From assembly GCA_045600905.1 (NCBI GenBank), contig JAZRYT010000054.1, forward strand, positions 4,375 to 68,374: a DNA stretch of 64,000 bases, in the 5' to 3' direction. Below the pieces are notes generated by a model. The model searched no databases. It was not told the DNA's origin and was given only the letters and a program-made list of their open reading frames with translations. The DNA comes from F23-D06 sp045600905. GTDB taxonomy: Bacteria > Bacteroidota > Bacteroidia > Bacteroidales > WCHB1-69. Numbering within the stretch: the stretch's first letter is position 1; every line of letters begins with the position of its first letter. A program made the position numbers and the translations under genes. This document shows positions 45,080-52,001 of the stretch, piece by piece.

Positions 45080-45840
45080 TTACCGAAGACAGCCCCATCC
45101 TTACCGTTCTAGGTCCGACCGCCACTGGAAAGACACATATTGCCGTACGCCTCGCCGCTGAAATCGGCGGAGAAATCGTCAGTGCCGACTCCCGCCAAAT
45201 ATACCGAAGAATGGATATCGGCACAGGCAAAGACATTTCAGAATACACGTACAACGGCATTCCAGTCCCCTATCATCTTATTGACATAGAGGAACCAGGT
45301 GTGAAATACAATGTCTATCGATACCAGCAGGAAGCCTTCAAAGCAATACAGGACATTCAGCAACGAGACAAACGCATTGTCCTTTGCGGCGGCAGCGGAA
45401 TGTACGTCGAAGCCGTTCTTCAAGGTTATAGATTCCGTTTCCAAGAAGACGAACAGATACTCTCAGATCCCGTTCCAGCTATACTCATCGGACTACGAGG
45501 CGAACGCGACCTCATCCGAAATCGCATCACTGCCCGACTGAAAGCGCGCTTGGAAGAGGGAATGATTGAGGAAATCCAAGGGCTTTTGGATGCTGGCATT
45601 CCTTCGGAAACACTTATCCGATACGGATTGGAATACAAATTCGTCACGCTCTACATCCTAGGAGAACTCAAATACGAAGAAATGTACGAGAAACTGAAGG
45701 TCGCCATCCACCAATTCTCCAAACGCCAAATGACTTGGTTCCGAAGAATGGAACGCTTGGGCATGGACATCCATTGGATTGATGTCGCACTACCTGAAGA
45801 TGACAAAATGGAGGAAATATACAAATTCCTACAAGAATAA
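45076..45840 (+). CDS. miaA: tRNA dimethylallyltransferase, short form
   Basis: MiaA adds a dimethylallyl group to A37 of tRNAs reading UNN codons. Visible are the P-loop GPTATGKTH, the substrate-binding IVSADSRQIYRRMDIGTGK, VLCGGSGMYVEAVLQG and the C-terminal KRQMTWFRR. At 254 residues it is shorter than the usual 300 or so because the helical insertion domain between these motifs is reduced. Bacteroidota can carry two MiaA copies, and this may be the shorter paralog. No terminator with a U-tract follows; a weak hairpin lies at 45892-45914. Confidence 0.9.
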   Translation: MITEDSPILTVLGPTATGKTHIAVRLAAEIGGEIVSADSRQIYRRMDIGTGKDISEYTYNGIPVPYHLIDIEEPGVKYNVYRYQQEAFKAIQDIQQRDKRIVLCGGSGMYVEAVLQGYRFRFQEDEQILSDPVPAILIGLRGERDLIRNRITARLKARLEEGMIEEIQGLLDAGIPSETLIRYGLEYKFVTLYILGELKYEEMYEKLKVAIHQFSKRQMTWFRRMERLGMDIHWIDVALPEDDKMEEIYKFLQE

Positions 45841-45940
45841 GGGAACATCCTCATCTGATAACAATATTATGAATTAGGACCAATAGGAAATCACATAATC
45901 AAGCATATTATGTGGAAATGTCAGATAAAGACGAAAAGAG

Positions 45941-47056
45941 TCACAGTTCCTTTCCTAATTCGGCGACCCTCCTCAACGTCAAAAACGCCTCTTTGAGGGG
46001 TTGAGAAACAGAACTATCCGGTTCATTTAAAACCAGTTCCTGATACTTGTTAATGAACAGTATTCGATACCTATGAAAAAAATGCAAATAATGCTTAATA
46101 AATCCTATACAATCTAGCACCACAAATTCTATTCCAATCTCGTTGTAAAAAGTTGCTGCATAATTCACAACTTCTTCCTCAATTGGTTGAGTAGTAATAA
46201 GGATGTAATTATCAATTTTCTTCTCAGAATTTACTATTTTATCAACACAGATTTTCACATCTTCTATAGTAACTTTCTTTTTTTTCATCTCATAACAAGT
46301 CACAACCCTATCTTCATCTTGTAATACTATTTCAACATCTCCTAAAGCTCCAGTTTGACTATCCGCCGCATTATGCGCGAACAAAGGCTTTGTTCTTTCA
46401 CGTGTCAAATCTGCAACAGCCTCGTACGCTGCCGTAATAATGAGAACAGGTAAACGGCTAGATCCTCTACAACTTAAATGCTGAATTAGTAGTTTTGTTA
46501 CCTCTTCACTGGAAAGTTGAAGTGAACTTTTATCTTCAGACAGTGCCTGTTTCAATTGTGTCATTCTTTGTTCTGTTTCATTTTTTATCACAAACAACAT
46601 TCGAATCATTTCTGAAAGTGTGTTAAAAGCAATATCCGAATCAGCCTCAACGCATTCAATCACATCACACATTTCAAAATACACATCTTTCGGACGACAT
46701 TTATTGAATTGTTCTTTTGTTAAAGGGGCCTCAATTGTCCGAAAAGCCGGGGTTAAAAAGGCAGTTGTATGATTACAAGGTAATTGATATGAATGCAAAA
46801 AAGGCCCTACAACATCCTCATCAATACTACGGCCTCTGAATGAATGATCTCCCAACGTGATATATGGCTTATGTAAATCAACTGAAGGATCTTTTATTTT
46901 CGCCAACAAACCTGCTATAAGGAAACGAACAGGTGCCCTATTTCTTTCACAGCGGCATATAGCTTCCACTTTTGCACCCAATGCATCATCATCAACCAAT
47001 CTTTCATTTCTGTTCTGCGAAACAGTTTCGACAATATTTTCAAGTATCTCGCGCAT
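45941..47056 (-). CDS. Type II restriction endonuclease, probably SacI family
   Basis: The protein (371 residues from the chosen ATG at 47056) follows the methyltransferase gene after two bases, the classic restriction-modification layout. It contains PVRFLIAGLLAKIKDPSVD, LPCNHTTAFLTPAFRT, SSRLPVLIITAAYEAV, and AADSQTGALGDVEIVLQDED with YEMKKKKVT. The spaced Asp/Glu-x-Lys residues (DVEI ... YEMKKK) look like a PD-(D/E)xK nuclease core. I recall this pattern from the SacI family, but the match was not tested, and the recognition site cannot be stated. It converges on miaA across 100 bases. Confidence 0.65.
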   Translation of the reverse strand: MREILENIVETVSQNRNERLVDDDALGAKVEAICRCERNRAPVRFLIAGLLAKIKDPSVDLHKPYITLGDHSFRGRSIDEDVVGPFLHSYQLPCNHTTAFLTPAFRTIEAPLTKEQFNKCRPKDVYFEMCDVIECVEADSDIAFNTLSEMIRMLFVIKNETEQRMTQLKQALSEDKSSLQLSSEEVTKLLIQHLSCRGSSRLPVLIITAAYEAVADLTRERTKPLFAHNAADSQTGALGDVEIVLQDEDRVVTCYEMKKKKVTIEDVKICVDKIVNSEKKIDNYILITTQPIEEEVVNYAATFYNEIGIEFVVLDCIGFIKHYLHFFHRYRILFINKYQELVLNEPDSSVSQPLKEAFLTLRRVAELGKEL

Positions 47057-47058
47057 TA

Positions 47059-47958
47059 TTAAAACAATTGATAATTTACAGAGCAATCACTCATAGAATA
47101 ATTAATCCACAAAACTTCTTGCCTAACATCCTTAGTAGAATGAATAGTTTTTAAAGGAGCTACTATTTTCGTCCACTTATTCTTTGGATACAAATCGTCC
47201 ATCATAGGGCAATCATAATTTGACAAAGCAACCTTTGCAGCTACATTATTGAGAACTTCAGCCAATTGAACGTGGTCACAATCTGACATTTCATATCCAT
47301 ACGCATTACTATCTCCTCGCGTAGCATGAAGATAAGGCGGGTCACAATAAAAAAGAGTATTCGAACTATCATATAATCTAATGGTTTCTATAGCCGGCCT
47401 ATTTTCTATTTGAACTCGCAACAAACGTTCTGCGATATAATCCAATTGTTCAATGCCTCCTAACCACCTACTAACAACTCCAGACATCCCAGAGCGGCTG
47501 GTGTTTTTACAATTTGCCCAGCGTCCAACGGAAGCAGTCTGAGCCAAACCTGTCCTAACCTGACGAGCACGTACATAGAACCTTCTAGCACGCTCTAAAT
47601 CCGAAAGATCAGGATCTAATTCGCAAGCCAAAGAGAACTCTTCCCTTGAAAAAGGAGTTAATCCTATTTTTTCAATCAATTCATTTCTTGAATCACGCAA
47701 AACCCTGAAAAAATTCACCACCTCCCCATCAAGATCATTATACGTTTCAACAGGTGAAGGATTTCTATTAATCAAAACCGCACCAGATCCTGCAAAAGGC
47801 TCACAATAATGATGAGTCTGCGGCAAATACTGTAGTAGCCAATCCAAATGCGAGAACTTTCCACCATACCACCCAAAAGCTATCAGCTTTTTCCTTTTGG
47901 TTAAAATTGTAATAGGTGATGATTTTCGTTTTTTTTCAAGTTGCATATTTTCAATCAT
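47059..47958 (-). CDS. DNA adenine N6-methyltransferase, D12/Dam class
   Basis: The enzyme (299 residues) has the D12-class motifs in order: FGWYGGKFSHLDWLLQYLP at the N-terminus, the SAM-binding motif CEPFAGSGAV (52-61), a target-recognition region, and catalytic DPPYL (206-210). It would protect the host from the neighbouring nuclease. An alternative start at Met5 is possible. Upstream there is a -7 box but no controller-protein gene. Confidence 0.9.
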   Translation of the reverse strand: MIENMQLEKKRKSSPITILTKRKKLIAFGWYGGKFSHLDWLLQYLPQTHHYCEPFAGSGAVLINRNPSPVETYNDLDGEVVNFFRVLRDSRNELIEKIGLTPFSREEFSLACELDPDLSDLERARRFYVRARQVRTGLAQTASVGRWANCKNTSRSGMSGVVSRWLGGIEQLDYIAERLLRVQIENRPAIETIRLYDSSNTLFYCDPPYLHATRGDSNAYGYEMSDCDHVQLAEVLNNVAAKVALSNYDCPMMDDLYPKNKWTKIVAPLKTIHSTKDVRQEVLWINYSMSDCSVNYQLF

Positions 47959-47992
47959 TTATAATTTCTTATTGCGTAATTTAAGATTTGGG

Positions 47993-48000
47993 CAAACGTA
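47993..48000 (-). promoter_or_regulatory. -7 box for the restriction-modification operon
   Basis: The minus strand reads TACGTTTG, matching TAnnTTTG, 35 bases before the methyltransferase ATG. The -33 element is not clear. Confidence 0.45.
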
Positions 48001-48205
48001 CATAAAATTTCGAAATTCCGCGTCAGTAGATAAAGTATGTTTCCATTAGAGAAAAAGCTTTTATTTAACACCAACTTTCTCTCATTATACATATTATAAG
48101 AAATTCCACATCGAATTCTTAACTCCGACCAATTCCCCATCCCCACCAACTAAGAAATTGGACAGACATAGCGGCATTTTTTGAGAATCGACCATCAAAA
48201 ATGTC

Positions 48206-48235
48206 TTGCTCCAAGCACATTTTTTTTTATTTTTG
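48206..48235 (+). promoter_or_regulatory. corA promoter
   Basis: TTG at 48206-48208 and TATTTTTG at 48228-48235 are separated by 19 bases, a good -33/-7 pair. It leaves a leader of about 70 bases before corA. Confidence 0.65.
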
Positions 48236-48294
48236 CGGCCTCAAAAAAAAATCAAGTACAAAGATGTAGTCCTTGCAGTTTATAATCCAGTAAG

Positions 48295-48302
48295 AAAGGA
48301 GG
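48295..48302 (+). promoter_or_regulatory. Strong Shine-Dalgarno site of corA
   Basis: AAAGGAGG lies 7 bases before the ATG at 48310. It is one of only two such complete sites noticed in the window. Confidence 0.7.
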
Positions 48303-48309
48303 TTATTTT

Positions 48310-49221
48310 ATGGTAGATACCATCGATTTCGGTACCTTTAAGTGGCATCACATTACAAATCCAACCGTAGAAGATTTAGATTTTTTAAGGGATAACTTCC
48401 ATTTCCACCCATTGGATATAGATGACTGTTCCAGTTTTGTACAACGTCCCAAAATAGATATTTACGACGACTATTTCTTTTTAGTCTTCCATTTCCCCAT
48501 TTTTGAAAAGCGCACGCAACTTGTCAAAACAGAAGAAACGAAAATCTTCTGGGGACAGGATTACCTTATCACCGTCGGCAATTCGCATTATGTCGTGCAG
48601 GATCTTTTCAACTACACCAAAATCAATCCGGAGCCGGAAGACGAAGATGATATCAGCGGAACCAGCGACGCCGTCTTATACCATATACTATATAGGATGA
48701 TGAAGGAAACTTTCCTTCTCGTTGAAAGAATGGGCACCGAAATAGATTTCATCAATCGGGAGCTTTTCAACACCAAATCTGAAAAAATCATCGAACAGAT
48801 TTCCAGATTCCGCAAAAACATCATCCAACTGAACACTATGTTCAAGCCTCAATTGCGGCTTTTCAAACTTTTTGAATCAGGCGATGTGAAAGGCTTTGCG
48901 GACGATATGGAAGAATACTGGGGCAACATCCTCGACTTCTACCAGAAAATGTGGGATATGATTGACGACTACGGCGAATTGGTGGACGGCCTCTCCAACA
49001 CTTTCGATTCGCTGCAGACCAACAAGACCAACGAGATTATGCGTATGCTCACCATTATCTCCACCATCGTCTTGCCGTTAACTTTTATCAGCGGCCTGTA
49101 TGGTATGAACGTAGTACTTCCTTTCGCCAATTCTCCGTACGCTTTCCTCATTGTCATCGGTTTTTGCGCCATCATCCTCATCATTCTCGTGCTATTCTTT
49201 ATTAAAAAGCACTGGTTATAA
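48310..49221 (+). CDS. corA: CorA-type magnesium/divalent cation transporter
   Basis: The protein (303 residues) has a large cytoplasmic N-terminal domain with a long helix (about 130-235) and two C-terminal membrane helices. The signature YGMNV follows the first helix (TIISTIVLPLTFISGLYGMN) and the protein ends with the positively charged KKHWL. CorA forms a pentameric channel for Mg2+ and sometimes Co2+ or Ni2+. It has its own promoter and is followed by a retropepsin-like gene after 36 bases. Confidence 0.93.
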   Translation: MVDTIDFGTFKWHHITNPTVEDLDFLRDNFHFHPLDIDDCSSFVQRPKIDIYDDYFFLVFHFPIFEKRTQLVKTEETKIFWGQDYLITVGNSHYVVQDLFNYTKINPEPEDEDDISGTSDAVLYHILYRMMKETFLLVERMGTEIDFINRELFNTKSEKIIEQISRFRKNIIQLNTMFKPQLRLFKLFESGDVKGFADDMEEYWGNILDFYQKMWDMIDDYGELVDGLSNTFDSLQTNKTNEIMRMLTIISTIVLPLTFISGLYGMNVVLPFANSPYAFLIVIGFCAIILIILVLFFIKKHWL

Positions 49222-49257
49222 ACCATTTAACCGGTGTCAGCCTTATTTTTTCCAATT

Positions 49258-49683
49258 ATGTACAAAACAAAACTAGATATCGTCGAGCTTGAAGAAGGCG
49301 ACTTCCACACTATTATAAAAGGTTCCATTTCTGGAGAAAAAATACGCATCGTTTTAGACACAGGCGCTTCCCATAGTTGTATGGACACCGCCTTTGCCAA
49401 AACTATTCTTCCCGAACTCCAAACGGAAGAGCATACCGGTGTGACAGCCGGCATCGGAGGCGACGACTTCGAAGTCCGCGTCGCCAACATCCCCGATTTC
49501 AGAATCGGCCATTTCAAACTGAGTTCGTACGACAATATGGCCCTTATCGACTTCTCCTACATAAATCAGGCCTATTCCCGTCTGAAGAAAGAGCCTATTC
49601 AAATGATTTTGGGCAACGATTTTTTAGTGGAACATAAAGCTGTCGTTGACTACCAGTCTCGTTATCTTTATTTTGGGAAATAA
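49258..49683 (+). CDS. Retropepsin-like aspartic protease-domain protein
   Basis: The protein (141 residues) has the aspartyl-protease motif VLDTGASHS near residue 35, a G-x-x-G-x-D turn near residue 66 and a C-terminal MILGNDFL segment before a final strand. These are the marks of the single-domain retropepsin fold, which would act as a homodimer. There is no signal peptide, so it is cytoplasmic. The ATG at 49258 is preferred over an upstream GTG at 49234. Its stop is immediately followed by the ruvC start with no gap. Substrate unknown. Confidence 0.82.
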   Translation: MYKTKLDIVELEEGDFHTIIKGSISGEKIRIVLDTGASHSCMDTAFAKTILPELQTEEHTGVTAGIGGDDFEVRVANIPDFRIGHFKLSSYDNMALIDFSYINQAYSRLKKEPIQMILGNDFLVEHKAVVDYQSRYLYFGK

Positions 49684-50250
49684 ATGGAAGAAATCAAAAC
49701 CACACATAAGATTTTAGGTGTCGATCCGGGCACAAACGTGATGGGCTATGCCATTTTGAGCACCAACCTCAACAAATCGGACGTTGAAGTCATTAGCGTG
49801 ATTCAAATGAAGAAGCTGGAAGATCATTATGCCAAATTGAAATTCATCTACGAGAAAGTCAACGCACTGGTCGAGCAGTATCAGCCTGACATATTGGCCA
49901 TTGAAGCGCCCTTTTATGGGAAAAACGTGCAGTCTATGCTGAAATTGGGCCGTGCGCAAGGAATTGTCATTGCCACTTGTCTGCATGCCGGGATGGACGT
50001 TTTCGAATACGAGCCTCGTAAAATCAAACAATCCATAACGGGGAATGGCAATGCCTCAAAGGAACAGGTCGCTGCTATGCTGTGCCACATGTATCCACTT
50101 TCTCAAGACATAGAATTTCTTGATGCGACAGATGCCCTTGCCGCCGCAGTATGCCACCATCTTCAATCAAAAGTCGTTTTTGGAAGCACTCCTAAATTCA
50201 ACGATTGGAAATCCTTTATCGCCAACAATGAAAAGCGCATTATCAAATAA
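49684..50250 (+). CDS. ruvC: Crossover junction endodeoxyribonuclease RuvC
   Basis: RuvC (188 residues) cuts Holliday junctions during recombination. The catalytic acidic residues are visible in GVDPGTNVMGYA (Asp near 13), LAIEAPFYGKN (Glu) and the C-terminal DATDALAAAVCHH (two Asp). The start codon touches the previous stop. Its end overlaps the next gene by 23 bases. Confidence 0.95.
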   Translation: MEEIKTTHKILGVDPGTNVMGYAILSTNLNKSDVEVISVIQMKKLEDHYAKLKFIYEKVNALVEQYQPDILAIEAPFYGKNVQSMLKLGRAQGIVIATCLHAGMDVFEYEPRKIKQSITGNGNASKEQVAAMLCHMYPLSQDIEFLDATDALAAAVCHHLQSKVVFGSTPKFNDWKSFIANNEKRIIK

Positions 50251-50860
50251 CGACCTTTTAACTACCACCATCCTCAAATATCTCGGCTGCCCGCCTAACA
50301 CGGAAGCTGATATCGAGCTGTTGTCAAAAATAAAGGAGGCGGTTGAAGATGTCGCGAAAGCCAGCAACTTTCAACATCTCTATGCACACTTTAACAGATT
50401 GGAAGAAGGATTCCCCTTGGGGAATGGCTACGACGAATATCTTTCCGGTTCGACAGAATATTTGCTATGCGCCTACACATTGGGCACGCAGATCGACCGC
50501 CAGCTCAAACGCCTGCAAATAAGCAATCTGGCTTACGCACTAATTTTCGATGCTGCCGCTTCTGCCTATTTGGAATATTTGGCCGACGAGTTCGAGCACG
50601 GACTGCCGTTCGACCATCTCGGTTTCCGTTTTTGCCCCGGCTATGGCAGCACAAACATTCGCGACAACCAGGAGATTGCCACCCTGCTCCACGCCGAGCG
50701 CATCGGCATCACATTTTTGGATTCCGGACTGATGGTTCCTATGAAATCCATCGTAGGCATTATCCGCATTGGCGGAGAAAACTCCACCAAAAGCTGCCAG
50801 GAATGCGTATTGCTCTCCAACTGTCCATTTAGGGCAAAAGGAACACGATGCTTTCGCTAA
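50228..50860 (+). CDS. Stand-alone methionine synthase activation-domain homolog
   Basis: The protein (210 residues) resembles the C-terminal reactivation domain of B12-dependent methionine synthase: FRFCPGYGSTNIRDNQEI, then GITFLDSGLMVPMKSIVGII. Its C-terminus carries a four-cysteine cluster (CQECVLLSNCPFRAKGTRC) that in similar free-standing proteins may bind a metal or iron-sulfur centre. It probably helps reactivate a corrinoid methyltransferase encoded elsewhere. The ATG at 50228 lies inside the end of ruvC; the longer frame begins deep within ruvC and is rejected. Its stop overlaps that of the converging rluD-type gene by four bases. Confidence 0.75.
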   Translation: MKSALSNNDLLTTTILKYLGCPPNTEADIELLSKIKEAVEDVAKASNFQHLYAHFNRLEEGFPLGNGYDEYLSGSTEYLLCAYTLGTQIDRQLKRLQISNLAYALIFDAAASAYLEYLADEFEHGLPFDHLGFRFCPGYGSTNIRDNQEIATLLHAERIGITFLDSGLMVPMKSIVGIIRIGGENSTKSCQECVLLSNCPFRAKGTRCFR

Positions 50861-51930
50861 TCCTCAATCTGACGGTTTTGCACATAACCGCGCCATTTCT
50901 CGACAACGGCCTGGAAATCTTCCGGAAGCTCAGATTCGAATTTCACAAATTGCCCAGTTGTAGGATGCACGAAGCCAATAGATTTGGCGTGCAGTGCCTG
51001 CCGCGGCATTAAGGCGAAGCAATTTCTAATAAACTGCTGATATTTGGAAAATGTCGTGCCCTTCAAAATCCTATTTCCACCATACGAGTCATCGTTAAAC
51101 AGCGGATGTCCTATTGACTGCATGTGAACACGAATCTGATGGGTACGCCCCGTTTCCAGTTGGCACTCCACCAATGTCACATAACCAAACCGTTCAATGA
51201 CTTTCCAATGGGTTACTGCGTGTTTGCCCTGCTCGCTACCTTCCGGGAAGACTGTCATAATCATACGGTCCTTGGGATGTCGCCCGACATTGCCCACAAT
51301 AGTGCCTTCGTCTTCCTCAAAATCGCCCCACACCAATGCCCAATATTTGCGTTCCAAATCGTGGTCGAAGAACACTTTGGCCAATCGCATCTGCGCCAAC
51401 TCGTTTTTAGTCACCGCAATCAATCCGGACGTGTTTTTATCTATACGGTGCACCAACAGAGGCTTCATCGGGGAGCCATCCGGCAACTTTTCATCTTTGA
51501 GGTAATAGTACAAAGCATTGACCATCGTTCCTGTAAAATTTCCGAATGCGGGGTGAACGACCATACCCGGTTCCTTATTGATAATCATCAAGTCATCATC
51601 CTCGTAAGCAATATTTAGAGGAATATTTTCGGGCAGTATTTCCGTATCGCGAGGCGGATTAGGCATCAGAACGGAAATCACATCATTGGGATGGACTTTG
51701 TAGTTCTGCTTTTCCGCCTTGCCATTCACTATAATACAGCCTGCCTTCGCAGCCTGCTGGATTTTGCTTCGGGATGTGTGCCGGATGAGATTGAACAAGT
51801 ATTTGTCTATGCGCAGCAGTTCCGTGCCCGGATCCACCACAAATCTGAAATGTTCATATAATTCGCCAGACTCCTGAGAGCCGGTATCTTCTGTCTGCTC
51901 AATTTGTTCTAATTCGTCGAGTTCTGCCAT
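50857..51930 (-). CDS. rluD: RluD-type 23S rRNA pseudouridine synthase
   Basis: The protein (357 residues) has an N-terminal S4 RNA-binding domain (about 40-95, RIDKYLFNLIRHTSRSKIQ) and a RluA-family catalytic domain with the active-site Asp in LLVHRIDKNTSGL and the motif ETGRTHQIRVHMQSIGHP. RluD modifies U1911/1915/1917 in helix 69; RluC or RluA specificity cannot be excluded. The ATG at 51930 is used; a GTG at 51942 is in frame but overlaps a terminator tail and -7-like box. Confidence 0.9.
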   Translation of the reverse strand: MAELDELEQIEQTEDTGSQESGELYEHFRFVVDPGTELLRIDKYLFNLIRHTSRSKIQQAAKAGCIIVNGKAEKQNYKVHPNDVISVLMPNPPRDTEILPENIPLNIAYEDDDLMIINKEPGMVVHPAFGNFTGTMVNALYYYLKDEKLPDGSPMKPLLVHRIDKNTSGLIAVTKNELAQMRLAKVFFDHDLERKYWALVWGDFEEDEGTIVGNVGRHPKDRMIMTVFPEGSEQGKHAVTHWKVIERFGYVTLVECQLETGRTHQIRVHMQSIGHPLFNDDSYGGNRILKGTTFSKYQQFIRNCFALMPRQALHAKSIGFVHPTTGQFVKFESELPEDFQAVVEKWRGYVQNRQIED

Positions 51931-51941
51931 CTTTATTTTCA

Positions 51942-51974
51942 CAAAAGTAGAGACGTGATTCCTCGCGTCTCTAC
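51942..51974 (-). terminator. Terminator of the large exported protein, with a -7-like tail
   Basis: A 9-base perfect stem (51947-51955 with 51966-51974), extendable inward to 12 pairs with a G-U, is followed on the minus strand by four U residues. The tail also reads TACTTTTG (51949-51942), an exact -7 box. The palindrome resembles a GTAGAGACGCGA-type element that I recall as repeated in many genomes; only this one copy was seen in the window. Confidence 0.7.
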
Positions 51975-52001
51975 AATTTATATTATATCAAATTCTATGT
52001 T

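Larger units (their letters stand above)
47959..48309. other. 351-base divergent intergenic region (R-M operon and corA)
   Basis: This gap holds a -7 box for the restriction-modification operon near 47993 (minus) and the corA promoter at 48206-48235 (plus). No credible controller-protein or other small gene was seen; the one short minus-strand frame has no coding character. Confidence 0.6.

Noticed and set aside
47955..48149. Short minus-strand frame upstream of the methyltransferase as a controller protein
   Set aside because: It has no helix-turn-helix pattern and lies across the promoter region.
48236..48309. Magnesium riboswitch in the corA leader
   Set aside because: The leader is only about 70 bases and shows no conserved M-box or similar pattern that I can recognise.
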